Below are positions 1 through 13,600 of a stretch of DNA of 64,000 nucleotides, piece after piece. The DNA is from Sporothrix humicola (taxonomy: Eukaryota; Ascomycota; Sordariomycetes; Ophiostomatales; Ophiostomataceae): the NCBI GenBank assembly GCA_021396245.1, contig WNYE01000041.1:62001-126000 (forward strand). Direction: 5' to 3'. The position numbers and the translations under genes were made by a program. Each line of letters starts with the position of its first letter. Position 1 is the first letter of the stretch. Under the pieces are notes generated by a model. That model worked only from the letters and a program-made list of their open reading frames with translations. It ran no database searches and was not told the DNA's origin.

Positions 1-3000
1 GACAAGACGAGGCGAGGCCGGGGACGAGGAACAAGATCCTTTGACCTCCTCCGACCTCCACCACCACAGATTTCTCATGCTTCGTCCAGCACGACAGCAA
101 CAAGGACGGCCAGGACAACCTTTCACAATTTCACAATCACCACACCTGCATCACTAACCACGGCGCTAGTGCACGAATGTGAGTACAAGATAGATTGCTT
201 TTCCTTTTTCCTGTCCTATTTTCCTGGCGATGGCGCGCATGGCGGAAGGGTGCGCGTCTTATATCAACACCATGCTCACCGCCTTTTCCAGCTTCACATC
301 GCCCCCCCCTCCTCTCTCCTCTGCACTCCTCTTCTCTCGCCTCCATCATTCGCTTTCTCGTCGAGCCCTTTCCCGCGTCGGTTCTGTTGTCTTGATTTTT
401 CGGTTTTCTTTTTTAAATTGCTTTCTTTTCTTTTTCTTCTCGGAACCCCTCTCGGATGACCTGGCCATACTCACCCGGGCTTGTTTCCACCACGGATTTT
501 GTCTCGTTGCGTCAACACTTCCGTCGTCCTTGATCCTCCTCCCGTCTCCCGTCTGCACGAGCACAAGCAGATGTGGCCAAGCCCGTGACCTGGTGCCCAT
601 CCTTCTTCTGTCGCTCCTTCTGGCCACCTCCTCTGGCCGCATCTTCTGGCCGCTTGCCTCTGGCTCTGGCCCTCTGCTCCGCTCCGCTCTTCCTCTGGCT
701 GCAACTGCAATTGCGACTTGTGAATGCAACTTTCGCCCCTCCTTCTCTTCACTCTTTTCTCTGGGGAAAAAAAGTGACCGTCACAATTGAGGCTCTTCGG
801 GCACTCATCCTTCGGAACAACACAGCCAGCAGACGGAAGTTGCCACTGAAGACCAAAGTCTAAATCTTGAGGTCAGAACTCTAACCCTGGCCGTGATGAG
901 ATCTAGCAAAGATTTCCGAGATTTGAAAAGGTTATTGTCTTTGATTGTGTGAAAGACAATGCAGTTGGGGACAGACAAGATTTCTATCTTGGCACAGATC
1001 GTTCGCTTCCACAATCAGGCTTCTCGTTGATTTTTGGCCTATCGTGCGTCGCCTCACATTCATACCCCGGTCAGAAAGAGCCAGCTAGCTCTTCAGATTC
1101 GGTAGACGAGCGCTGCCAGACCTCTGCACATTTTACCAGCTGTCGACCCTGAATTCGCCGTGTTGTGGCTAGTTTGGCTGCTGAACTTGGGCAATGACGA
1201 TGCGTTGGCAAGGGGGCCAAGCAGAAAAAGCAAAGTCACGATGACGACACAGCTAAAAAGACCAATCCTTTGCATGCCGAAGTTGAGATGGGTCAATGTT
1301 TAACCCAAAGTTGGGGTTTCTTGTCTGTCTGCCCAGGTGACGACGAGAATTCACCGGGAGTTCTGCAAGTGCAAGGTCACGCTATTCTCGGTGAGGGTGA
1401 GCGTGGCATGATCGAGTGAACGAATGCCTCGGAGCCGGAGATGCCCAATACTAGTCGTGTCGCTGAAAGGACTTGGACGAAGAGAACAGCCTATTCTTTA
1501 TGAGCTCTGTGATCTGGAGGTCGACGCATGTTAAGGTGGCCAGAGGTGAAGGCTGCGAGGCAGAAATAGAGGCCGGCGGTCATGTCAGGACCGTGGGTGT
1601 CGATATCATGTCCAAGGCAACGGTCGCTACCGCCGTGTTTGCGACTCGTATACATCTTTGTATCAGGGAATTTCAGGTGTAGCAGTCAAGCGCCTTGTCG
1701 AGAAAGCTTCCTGGTTTCGAGGTCGCCGTCCGGGTCAACATCTAGGCCTGCGCTGATGACCGTCCAATAGACCGGCGTCGGAGCGGCTCCGCCAGGCCCT
1801 GGGCACCGGGAGACTGGCAGGACAGTTGTCATCATCCCGCGTGCTTGAGGCGGCTCATGCGATTCATGTCCGCACTAGATCTAGCAGTTTCGTCCCGTCC
1901 GCGTCAGTCCGCGATGGAAGTCGTCAATGCTCGAAGGTCTGCCACCAGTTTGAAGGTATGCAGTACAGGTCGATGGTTCACATAACTGTAGGCCGTGGCA
2001 TCCAGGGCATGATAGCAAGTGCAGCGTCGGCAAAGTGAGTGCACCCCGTGGCACTTCTGCCATTCTCGATAGTCGGGAGTGGTATCTTGGTCCTCATCGT
2101 GCTGTCAAAGTTTCGGTGATGGTGATGCCATTATTGCTCGTCTCGGCCGTCTCCAATGATGGGTTGCCATGCGGAATAGCCACTTCTCGACTTCATAAGA
2201 CAGTTGGAAGCACCGAAAACATGCTCGTGCGGGTGCATGACCTCGTCAATCATGAGTGTCGCCGCGTTGATGGTCATTGAATCTAGGTGATAGGAAGAAG
2301 GATGCATGATGGCATCCCTATAATTGAGGTAAACAACCAACATCAATGGAGAAGGTTCATTGCCGGCATGTGTAAACCATCCTTCCATTTCCAGTGTTGT
2401 TGCAGCTCTGCGCGTCCTTTCTATCAAACCTTCTCTTTTTGGCAGGCACGCTCTGTCTTGTCCGTGGAAGGTGCCACTCAATCCTAGAGTAGAAGTCGCG
2501 ATGCGTCCTTCTGGCGAAGCACAGGAAGGACCAGCGATCGCAGCTTCAATTTTGGGCAACTATCAACACTCTCCCAGGGACGTCCCGATATTCAAGATAA
2601 TTGTTTCTCTCTTCAACCTTTGCTACACCATCTTCAGTTTTCTTATTCCATAAAAGAGTGAGCAAATTCGCACAACAAGACGCTATTATTTCACTCCGGC
2701 AGATCGATAACTGATGAAAAACCGTCGTAAGTTTCTTTCGCTCCTTTTCGGTACGGGGCACATAGTAGATAACGTTACTGAGCAACATTTAGCGACGCGC
2801 GAGTTTTCGATTTCCCAGCCCGTTCCTTAATCTTTCCTCTTCCTTGAGAGGTCTCGTACTTATTTCTCTCAATGACCACATGTCAGACACTTCTAGACGT
2901 CCATTTTCACAATAGTTCTCCATCATTTATTCAAATTTATCTGTTTCATAGACATCGGCATATATATATTTGATTTTGTAAATAAATTTGTGTTTCATTG

Positions 3001-6000
3001 TAAATTTGACAGCCTTGAAACGACACGCTGTCAAGAGTCCTGCTACGAGTGGCTGCCTCGCGAGGCTGGCCATGCCACAAATCGGATTACAGGATTGGTG
3101 ATTTGCCCCCTCAACACGGCAGCCTGGTCGCAAACCTTGTTTTCTTTTCCATTCTCTATTTTTCTACCCGTTTCGTGACCAAGCCTCACACTTTCTTGGG
3201 CGCGCCTTCTTTTGTATTACGTTTCCCATCCGGCTTTCAGATAAAAATATATATTCCGCGTTAGCCGAGCGAGGCCACCAGTCGGCTGCCTTGGTCATTC
3301 TCGTTCTGAGATATACGAGACTGACTCTCTTTTGTCTCTTTCTCTTTCTCTTTTCTCTTATCCCACGCACCCTTGTATTTCTTTTCTGTCTTGTTCCCTG
3401 TCGTTCCCTGTCTTTCGGCATGCAAACCCCGGAGTATTTGCTAATGATTGCATCATGCAAGGCACGCCGCTCTGAGTCGTCGTGTCGGCTGATGGAGTGC
3501 GCCCTTTGAAACTTGCACATGCACATCGCCTGGGCAGACCACAATGTGAGTCGACTGACTTGCACTTTTCTGCTGCTTTCTGCTCTTTTCTGCCTTTTTT
3601 TTGTTCCTATACATGGCACCAGGCACACCCAAAGAGGGAATGTGAGACTTGCAGTCAAGTTTGTGCGAATATTTGAGAGCAGAAGGCAAGAACACGAGCT
3701 GGTAAAAAAACAAGCGAACGATTATACAAATCACATCGACGAAAATGCAGATGCGACGAAAAGAAAAGGTACAAACAAAAGACAGGCAATGGGACACCAA
3801 AACCGGGTTATTGGTCTTAGCAAGGGCACCTTGTGTCTCAGACGAGGAACAGGCGACGAAAATAACCATGATAAAGCACGAAAATGGCGCTGAAGAGAAC
3901 ATCAGCAGTAGTCAGATGAGATGGCCTCAACGGAGCATGGCGAATGAAGAATCTCTGGGCAAATTCTCTGGGAAACCGATCCTGAAACCGTGGGTGACTT
4001 TCTGGGCGGGGTATCTCCAACTCCGATGAGCCTTTGAGGAGAAAGACATCTCGAGAAAAGGGTGTGCTCGTCGCCTCATGGTGGTGTCCTGTCATGTCTC
4101 AGCTTACGAGTATTGCTGCGGCTGGCGTAAGAAGGCGAAAGGAGAAGAGAGAATGGGAAACGAGTGAAAATAAGAAGACCAGAATCGCGTGTAAGTGGCC
4201 CCGTGTAAGTCAAAACGATGGCTGTAAGTCGTATTAGTGCGTGTAAGTCGCAAGAATAGCAGCATTTTAGCGGCTTTTAGCAGCGTGCTAGCTGCGACAG
4301 TGGTCTTACACCCGCTGTAAGATAAGATAGAGTCGTAGCCTTATCATCTATAGCGGCGGCAGCTTCCTCTGTTACAGGCTTGTTAACGTCTCTTCTCCAT
4401 GCCATTTACAGGCGGTATCTTACTCTTTTTGCCCTAGCGGACCCTGATCTGTCGACGAACAGCGGTCACGGGTGCTTCCAGCGGCTCGCTCGGTTCTAGG
4501 TGAACGCTAATAGGCTGCTTAGTCTCGATCTGGTGCGCTAATGGGCCCTAAAGATGTCCAAGAAGAGCAGGCTGCAGGGTAGTGGGCAGGTCGATCAACC
4601 TGTGTCCTACGATGGCGGGGAAGGCACGTTCGGCAACCAAAAGAATGTGCATCATGGCACCTTCCCTCTGGCATGTGTGGTCTTGTTTAACTCCTTTTCT
4701 GGCCATTTGTGAGGCTTTTCGCACATTTTGGAGACTTTTCTGTCCTGGCAAACCAAGAACTTTTTTTCACCTGCATCGAATGTCATCAACAGACCGCTCT
4801 TCAGCCATGCGGCTCCGACCTCTCGTTGGCCGAAATGGGCTTTCAATATCGCCGACAATATCGAACTATCGAGCGCCGTCAACACCGCCGAGCATGTGCT
4901 GAACTTTACGAACCCTCCTCCTCCTCGTTTTTGGGTCTTACTTTCAATCTCAGACCACCAATAATCCCAGGATATTCGGGTTCTGTCGATGCCCAGAAAG
5001 TGCAAGAGGGTGTGCTGGGGCAGCTGGGGCATGCTGAGTGCCAGAGATTGATGAATCACAGCCCGCCGACCATACATGGCCTGGTCTCCTCCACCAAGGA
5101 AAAAAAGTGAGACACTCCCACTCCAATCTGCATCCTCTGCGATGGCTGGTGACCACTCTGACTGGCCGGCCTTACGATGCGCATGTCGATAGTGCTCTTT
5201 TGGTTTGCTCCTTTCCTGCTTGGAAATGCCCTATTCTGGCTGAAAGAAACGAGGCTCTCACGTTCTCCTCACTGCTCCTTTGCACATCAGTGCTCATCAC
5301 TGACCTTATCCAACTTTCTCACGCCTTTTCTCTCCAGGGCAGGCAGGCAGCGAGTTGACTGAGGGCTGGCGTGCGTCCTCTGTCTCTCGCCCACCCCGCC
5401 GCCTGCCCCTCCTCGATCATATTTCGACTCCGTGATGGTGTGCACCTGGCCACACCAAAGCCTTCTACCGGGCGAAGCGTGGCTATCGGTCTCGTCTGGT
5501 CGGGCATTGCCTCTTTCTTTTTTTTTTTTTTTTTGATTTCGTATGCCTTTTATGTCTCTGAAGCCCTGTATTTTTTTGTCCTGTTTCCCATTTCCTCGCT
5601 CGTTTCTTTCCGGTTCTATCTACGTCCTATTCACGCCGAAATCTCATCCCCCATTTATATCTACTATGCACCATTTGCACTGCACTCTCTGCACTTTATT
5701 CACCTCCGCTTTCACCATCTCCTGTCTCTTCCTTTATCTTCCGCTATATTCCATCATCCATCATCTGCCATTCTTTGTTTGCCTGTCCTTGTAGGACTTG
5801 CATGCATATAAATATACGAGGCTCCCCTACATTTCAACCAGCCGCTCGTCTTTGACGGATCTCTTTCCCTTTTGGATCGGTTACACTGCATATGCTTCAC
5901 AACATCCTCTAATATCACTCGTCGACGCTGACTGGACCGTCTCTTCCTACAGCCTCTCACAACTTCGTCTGAAAAAGAGACAGACGAAGAAACGGCAAGA

Positions 6001-6520
6001 GAAAGACGTACAGGGGACAAAAAGGGAAAGAAAGAGAATCTGACAACTGAAAACCGACGGAGCGGCATCAAGCGACCGACAGCCTTTTCCCGACTTTTCG
6101 TGGACCATAAGACGGACTGTCCGAGGCTGTGAGGGAACATCGTCTCCTTTCTCTCACTCTTTTTCCTTCCTCTCTTACCATACTGTCGCTCCCGCATGAC
6201 ATATCCATCATTCGTTCACATATAAGCGCACGCGTTCCTCACAATCGCTTTCATCTTTCAAAATCTTTGTTTCGTGCATTCTAATTTCGACTTGCTTTTG
6301 TCATCAGTATTTGTTCTTGTCTTTGTCTTTTGTCCTCCACTTCCTTTCACTTGGATCTTTTGCCTGCCTGTCTGCCTACTTGCCACCCCGGCGCAATATG
6401 GTGCACGGCCTCTCCAGGACAAACTAGGCATCTAGGTCTCCAATATCAAGAAGGTGGACAAGCAATATTTCTCCATCCGCGAGAGATTCTACAAATACAT
6501 TCCCATCATACACCACAAAT
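1..6520. other. long intergenic region, no convincing gene
   Basis: All open frames here are short (the longest is 186 codons), low in complexity or antisense to one another, and none shows a recognisable domain. Many stretches are CT-rich, including a run of 17 T at 5518-5534. The last 1-2 kb probably contains promoter and 5' leader of the gene that starts at 6521. A small repeat cluster at 4190-4321 is listed separately. The window edge at 1 may sit in the promoter of a gene lying to the left, but no coding sequence can be seen. Confidence 0.6.
4190..4321. repeat. TGTAAGT direct repeats plus CTTACA/TGTAAG hairpin
   Basis: The heptamer TGTAAGT occurs four times, starting at 4190, 4204, 4223 and 4242 (spacings 14, 19 and 19). 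It is followed by a perfect six-base inverted repeat CTTACA (4305-4310) and TGTAAG (4316-4321) with a five-base loop. The same motif family thus appears in both orientations within about 130 bp. This could be the worn end of a small transposable element or a protein-binding array. No coding frame is associated with it. Confidence 0.4.
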
Positions 6521-7534
6521 ATGCCTGCATCATCAAACACTTCGACCGCCTTCGGGTGGCGCGAGTCCTGGCCACCTGCACAGATCCGTCTGCAGCAGTC
6601 CGGCGACAGCGCCGCCATGGTCAAGGAGGAAACTCAGGACAATATCCACGACGACGAGACGCAACTCGACGACAACCCGCTTGTCTACTTTCTCACGCCA
6701 ACGCCTCTGCTCTCCACCAACGACGAAGGTGAGAGGTGCTTTGTCGACGATTCAGACTCGTCCGTCTTCTATGACAACGAGCATGACAACGACGACGACG
6801 CCGGTTTCTACGCCGGCGGCATGGACTTTGACTTTGACGCTGGCATCGAGGACGCCACTCACCCTCAGCCCATTATCCGCAGCGTCAGCCCATCTTCTCT
6901 GTCTAGCAGCCTCGCTGGAGGGCGTACTTCCCGTACCGCCATGCGGCCGCCGACGCCGCCACGCACGAGACAGTATCTCCATCCCGGCAGCAACGGCCTC
7001 ACTGGCGCCGATCCTCACATGTTTGACAACATGGGCGGTGCCGTCAACGATGAGGATGGAGAGCACTACATCCACTTTGGCGACGGAGACTACTCCAACC
7101 TCAGCACCCTGTCATCCTCGCCAGCCAAGGGCAGACTGTCGCCGCGGTCCTCGAGCCACTCCCTCTCGTCGCCGCCGTCTCTGTCATCTTCACCGGCCTC
7201 TCCCCGGTCGCTGCCCGGGATCGACGACTTTTATACACACCACCACCTCAACAACTCCCAAAGCCATCTCACGGCCGCCGGTACCATGATTGTGCGGCGC
7301 AGGTCGCCGCGATCTTGGCGTGTGCCGAGCCCTGACGTTTTCTCTATTGAGGAAGAGACCGAAGAGGAGCTGTCCACCGGCGTCACTACGGCTTCGGGCT
7401 CGGGTGCCACAGACCGCACCTCACGTCCCCGCCATCGTCATCAAAACTACGAAAGGCATCTACAGGTAGAGGCTGCAAAGCCCCCACAGAAGAAGCGGGT
7501 TCGCTTCGTGCTGCCCGGCGAGGAGATTGCATAG
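6521..7534 (+). CDS. orphan acidic/Ser-rich protein with PP1-docking-like C-terminus
   Basis: Single uninterrupted frame of 337 residues; I do not recognise the family beyond its looking like a conserved fungal hypothetical. The N-terminal third is rich in Asp and Glu, with a cluster of acidic residues around 85-110. The middle is Ser/Pro-rich low complexity (about 125-235) with many SP and RS pairs that could be phosphosites. The last 15 residues hold KKRVRFVLPG, which fits the RVxF docking motif for type 1 protein phosphatase. No signal peptide or membrane segment is visible. The start is the first ATG of the frame; an upstream exon in the long CT-rich leader cannot be excluded. It is isolated, with more than 3 kb of empty sequence downstream. 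Confidence 0.65.
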   Translation: MPASSNTSTAFGWRESWPPAQIRLQQSGDSAAMVKEETQDNIHDDETQLDDNPLVYFLTPTPLLSTNDEGERCFVDDSDSSVFYDNEHDNDDDAGFYAGGMDFDFDAGIEDATHPQPIIRSVSPSSLSSSLAGGRTSRTAMRPPTPPRTRQYLHPGSNGLTGADPHMFDNMGGAVNDEDGEHYIHFGDGDYSNLSTLSSSPAKGRLSPRSSSHSLSSPPSLSSSPASPRSLPGIDDFYTHHHLNNSQSHLTAAGTMIVRRRSPRSWRVPSPDVFSIEEETEEELSTGVTTASGSGATDRTSRPRHRHQNYERHLQVEAAKPPQKKRVRFVLPGEEIA

Positions 7535-10500
7535 TTTCTTCATTTCCCCCCTCTGAAAACTTTTTTTCTCCCTGCGTTTATCATTCCTTTTTTCTCTCCC
7601 CAGGCCCTACACATATCAGCTTGGCGGCATATCTTGTTCTGCATCTGCATTCGGCGGTGTTGGAGGTTACTTTGGCCTGGATGCCCAGTTTTGTTTTCCT
7701 ATCTTGGGTCTCTCTTGCTTTTCTCTCGGGCTCTCAGTTTTTGTTTCTTGTCTTTTATCAGATTCCCCCTTTCCTTGTTTTTTGGGTTTTCATTTATTTG
7801 GATTTTTTTCTCTCTTGGATACCTTTTGGGTTCATTTCTCGGACTTATTTCCCTTGATTAATACCAGGCCATACCTTTACACTATTATACCACATTTTGC
7901 AGACAAATAATACCAGTTTTAAGACATATCATCACAAGCACTATGTGCAAAAGTGTGACGGGAAATACAAATGCTCAGCGTGATAGACAGGGGATGAAAA
8001 TAGAAATCTAGATTCTGGACATCGAAATGTCGAAATGCTGGCATGCCCCAAATCACATCCGATGCAACCGCCCATCGACGATCGCTTTTTGCACATCCAC
8101 TATTATGACGCGGATAACTATGGGACCACATTTGCACACTTTGTGCACAACCTTGCAAAATGCGTTGCACTTTATCTTTCAGAATGGATATAAAAAGGTT
8201 GGCAGCCGCTTCAAATACCGGGAATTACAAGGTGGGAGCGGTTATTCGTGTGCTGCAGACAGGAAGACTCCCAAAAAGCAGGGCATGGCCAACCCTATGC
8301 AAGCCGAAATATATCTATATCACGGGGAGATATATGGCAGTCGTCCCCCGCCGCGCGAGGTGTCTTAATCTATTCCATGGCACACGGGGCACCTGATCGT
8401 GTCACTCGAAGAAATAAAAAGGGCATGGTAGTGAACAAAAACAGCAATAAAGCATCACCTCGACAAACACAACAGTTTGCGTCGCTTTGCGATGTTTTCT
8501 TGCAATACGACAGCGGGAAAAGTGTAACAGATGTGGTCGCATCTGGCATCAAACCATGGTGCGTATGTTGAGAGAAAAGTGAGAGGGGGTTCTCTTTTGG
8601 TGGCCCATCAGAGCTGAAGAGGATGATATGCAGAAACAATGGCAGGCTTGGCCTGATTCCAACCAACGACAAGCCTCGAAGGACTCGATTGCGACTTGAC
8701 GGAAGGTGCAGGAGCTCACCCACTCATCATCTCAGCGCAACCACCCAAAAACCCTCTGTTTCAGGCCTGGTAGGCCTGTCGAATTTGTCGTTGCTGGGCA
8801 GCCGGCCTCGAGCTGTGGGGCCCTTTTTGGCTCTTTCCTGCCCGAGAGCTTGTGGTGTGGGCTGGACCCACCCCCTTGCCTTCCCTCCCAGTGGGCACCT
8901 CGTAAAAAGGATCGGGAAGGAGCAGAAACTAGGCCCAAAGCCTCTCCTCGAAGTGGGCAGAGTTCCACGCCGAAAAGGCAAAAGGAAAACCTCGTAATGT
9001 GAGCTGGGCGATGGCATGGACATATGCAGCAGAGTACTTTTCGCACCAGCTGAGGAATCGTAGAGGGGAGTGGAAGGGAATAAAAAAGGAGCCGTCGATG
9101 TACCCCCTGCAGTTGCACAGGTACCTCCGCAGCGCAAAACAGTGTGCAAGGTACTTTGTTTTCTGCGAGATCTGGGCGCCGATAGGGTTGAGCGCTCCTC
9201 CCAGCCTGATTTATTTTTATTTTTATTTTTGCAGCACAATCTGCAACCCATTTTCTGGCAGAGGTTCCAGAGTCGCTGTTGCTGCACTAGCGCCATCGAC
9301 AAACCTGCTCTGTCGTGCCTTCCTGTGGAGGGGCCAGCCCAGCCGAATACGCCGTCAGAGCAAGACCGCACCCACGAGCCATTGTTTACTCCTGCCTGCT
9401 CCACGGCACGTCATTGGTCCGCTTCAGCCCTTGGCGGCAGCAGACCTCACCTTGTTGAGTGCTCCCTACTCCGGAAAGAGGTGTCCTATCTTTTCGAGTA
9501 ACCTCCATTGTTTCTCTTGTTTTTTCCTCAATTTCACCTCGATGCGAAAGGGACGAAAAAGCGACAAAGGAGCAATCACGGAAAGAATGAAAACACAGGC
9601 AACCTTGCCAGGCTAGCCCGTCGCTCTTTCCCACCATTCAACCACACACAGTCTTGACTGCCTTTCCGGGTTGAAGCTTTCCATTTCTTTTGTTTCCTCT
9701 TTCGTCATCACATCGCATCGTCCCTTCCCTGCAACTTCGCTCTCAATTCACATCGATACAGCCTTCCGTTTTCAGTCGCAAACAGGTTTCGATCCCGACT
9801 TCAATCTCAACAAGCTTTTTCACATTATACCCTTGATTTTTCTCGACGCAGCCTCGACGGTGCCGATCTCCCACCGTCTCCCATCCACATTCCTGTCCCC
9901 GCGACCCTGACTTCAGCCTCAACCATCGTTGAATACCTTGAATACCTTGAACTCCCTTTCTACCAACATACGCGCGCAAACACCCGGGACGGCAAATTGC
10001 ATTCCTCCCTTCGAACCCGGCCTAGATCGGTTCCGGCATTTCGGCGTCACTGACGGCCATGCGCTGGGCGCCCCGGACTGAGCTTTGACTGACTTGGCCC
10101 GTCGCTGTTGTGTAGCCCTTTTGTTTATTGCCTTGCACCGGTTCACAACAGAAGAACAAGCATGCCCTGCAGCACTCCGGTATGTGTTACCTTTTGTCCT
10201 CCCTCAGCTCCTCTATTCGCTCTATTTCTCCTTGTCCCCCCGCCCCCCTTTCATCTGTTGTTTTGTTTGGGGCAGGCCGGAGCCCCGTACGTATCGTCTT
10301 GATGAACGAGAGATCGGAGACACGAGAACAGCAAATAATGAGAGGACGAGCAAAAGAGGTTGCGCAAACCCGTGCTTCGGCAGAAATCAATCTGTATTTT
10401 GAATTGTTGCCCTTTCACAACAACGTTGATCTGCCGCCGCCGCTCAACCTTATTTTCTGTTCTTGCTTCCCATCTCTTAGATTCATCATCGACGGTGGCC

Positions 10501-10690
10501 CAGCTCCATCATTCTCGTGTAGCCCATGTGCGCGAGCATTCCGGTGCTCAAGAAGCGTGCACATGCCCCATACCGAGCAGCGCTGTCATGGAGTCCTCTC
10601 ATTGTCAAGGAATGCAACTAACCATTTTGTCTCATTTCCTCGTTTTCTTCTTCGCTTTCTAGTCAGACATTCCTCCACAAGTAGTAGACC
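7535..10690. other. intergenic region with probable leader of the 10691 gene
   Basis: No frame here has a recognisable domain or codon pattern like the neighbouring genes. The first 350 bp is T-rich, as expected of a 3' region. From about 9.6 kb onward the sequence is CT-rich and probably includes the promoter and 5' untranslated region of the large gene at 10691. A possible 5' UTR intron (10180-10662) is discussed in the findings. Confidence 0.5.
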
Positions 10691-13600
10691 ATGCCTTCTG
10701 CTAGTCAAGTCGCCAGCGACGACGACGATTCCTCGTCGTCCTCCTCCTCGTCTGAACCGTCCACATCGACATACCGGGACGCCACACCGAAGAAACGGAA
10801 ACCCGACAATACAGCACCCACCACCCCAAAAAATCGAAATGTCTCTGCTGGTCAGACACCTAAGAGTGCGCCTGCCGCCGCCGCAGCCGCAGGGCTTGGT
10901 GGTGCTGCCGGAGGCGCAAATCGGCCGCGCCGCCTCTCACAGACTCCCAAGGTCCAGCCCACTCTTCTCACAGACTTCTTCCTCGGCCGCCAGTCACAAG
11001 CTCGTGTCCAAGCACAACGAAAGAAAATGAACGATGCTGCCGCTGTCAAGGCAGAAATGCGGACAGCCATGCGACAGTCATCCGTCATGAGACTACAACA
11101 ACCAGGCGGTGTCCGCGACCGCGTTAAGAACTGGCAAAAGACAAACGCTGCGGCCATGGCCAGTGGAAACCCTGAAGCTGAGCCCAGCGAACCCACCGAT
11201 GTTGGGCTCGGAGCAGACGACCAGAGCGTCACCGAAGAAGACCGACTCCGCATCCGTGCTCGCCAAAAGCTGAGGACAGCGAAGCAATCAGCCGCCAGAA
11301 AAGAATACCCCAAAACCGATGGCGAAGACAACGGCCCCAGCAACGGCCCACGGAAGAAGGGCAAGGCCGGTCTTGCCGATAGATCCGGGAAATCAGAGGG
11401 TGACAATGAGAGCGACAAGGGCTACGACGTTTTCGAAGACCCCGGTCCCAAATTTCACACCATGAAAGCGCCAAAAGGACGAAAGGGGTTGAACAACGAC
11501 GTCAACATTGGTGAAGGGAGTCCGCCAAAGAAGAGAATCGTTAGCGACGAGCACTGGATGAAGCGGCGAAACCGAATCTCACCAAAGACACGAGGCCAAA
11601 AAGCAAAGCCAGGAGCTGCTGCCGGAGGCGGCTCGCCGATGCCAATTCCAAAAGACTTCCTCCAGCGGACGGCACAAAATCCGACTGTCTCAAACAAAAT
11701 CAAAGACTGGGCGAAGAGAGTCGAGCCACCCAGTCCCCCAAAGCCGAAGGACAGATCCAAGGATATCATCGATGATGACGACGAGAGCGATGTGACCAAG
11801 AGACCGGGACCGACGAGCTGGCGTAGTGCGCCTGACGACGGTATCCGTGTCCGGCCTGTCCGCTCGACAAGGTCTGCCGAAGACAGTCGGGCCCAGCAAC
11901 AGCAGCGGGCAGAAAAGGACAACACGACACGCTGGAAGAAAACGCAAAACGACGATGGCATTCGCGTGAGACCGATGCTCCCCAACGAGTCAACAGAGGA
12001 CATTATTGAGGTGATTCTTTCTGACGAAGAACGCCCAACCCCAACCAAAAAGAAGAGCCTGCCAAACGACGGGATCCGGGTACGCGCCATGGGCTCATTA
12101 ACGCCCAAGGAGGACATGAAAGAAGCCGCCACAAAACGGAAGGTGTCATCAGCGAAAAAGGCCACACCCATCCCAGCTCCAGCGCAAGAACGCTCTAGGC
12201 CACACTCTCATGCCACATCCACTGTGCGCAGCGCGCCAACCACTGAGACGACACATCAGGAAGAATCGTCTCTTGATCCTGGCCAGTTCGTTACTGAAGA
12301 GCAAGAGTCGGTTCCCGACACGCCGACTAAGAAACCCGTGTCAAGACCTCGGCCAAGACCAAAGGGCAAAGAGCCCATGCGCCGGAGACGCAGCCCCAGT
12401 CCCACTGAGACTCGCGGCGACGAAGCGGCAACTAGAACAGGGTCTTTCCATGAGGGTTCCGAGGGATCGTGGTCGGATCACGATGATGGCGATAATTCGA
12501 TCGCCGACTCCTACGGACCCTCTACTGTCCCGCCCAAATCTTTGGCCGATATCCCCGTGGGATACTCTGCCTTCAGTGAGCTCGATCTCCCAATTCGTGG
12601 TGGAGAAGGGAGAGGCAGGCCACGGGCTGTCAGAAAGGAGAGCTTCAAGGGCGTTCCGAGTGTACTGAAGAAGGTCGTCAGTGAGGGCAAGAAGATCCTT
12701 CACGACAAGGTCGATCCGCCAAAGCCTGTCGTCAACCAACCACCCAGCATCGAGAACTGGCTGCACGACACTGTCGACCCATTTGTTGAGCCAGCTCCAG
12801 CACGAAAGGTGTCATCGGCACAAGCCCGCCAGTCAACTGAGACTCAGTGGAAAAAGGATGCACAGAAGAGATCAACATCGCAGTCCCGGAAGCGCGATCC
12901 AACAGAAGCTTCTCCTACGCAAACACCAAAGGAAACCCGAAAAGTTAGCAGCCAAAAGAGCTCAGAGGTGAAGACGGCAACTCGCACCGAAACAGACTAT
13001 TCTGCCACTGACTCAGTGACCACCGCGACAAAGACAACGCCTGTTAAGACCCGGTCGTCTCCCGCGACAACACCTGAGCCGGCCGCGGATCCCGAAACAC
13101 CAAAGTCGAAAGGAGAACCAACGTCCGGCCTCAAGCGGAGCGGAGCAACTAGGAGTGCCTCCTCTCCTCTCAAGTCCGGCGGTGCCGCCAAGAAGCCGTT
13201 CAGAGAACTTCTCCGCGATGCTTTCCGCGGCGAGTCAGGCGTGGTCTATAAAGCACCAACATCATACCCCAGTTATGAGGCCGGGCGAGACCGAAATCGG
13301 TACATGGGGCCTGACTCTGAAGACAGCTACGAGGACACCATTGACGAACGGAAACCCCGTCGGCGCTCCTCTGGCGCATCCTCGAAGAGCGGTACGCTCA
13401 CTACTTTCACAGAGTCGGCTGTTGATTCCGGCATCACGGAGAGCAGTGATGGAAGCAGTAGTTTTGCTAGCTCCGCCACTCCTTCATCCTATATTCCAAG
13501 ACGCCGGCCACCTCCCACGAATGGCGACCATGAGCTGTCGACTATAGTATCTGTTGAGTCGTATAGTACACAGCCATCCGACACGATGTCGACCATTTCA

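Noticed and set aside
230..790. 186-codon frame at the left end
   Set aside because: Low-complexity translation of CT-rich DNA overlapping equally long frames on the other strand.
2131..2559. 142-codon minus-strand frame
   Set aside because: No domain, no splice context and no codon pattern like the real genes here.
10008..10030. tRNA-like TTCGAACCC reminiscent of a reversed B box
   Set aside because: The flanks do not form the T-arm or acceptor stem and the next positions break the B-box consensus.
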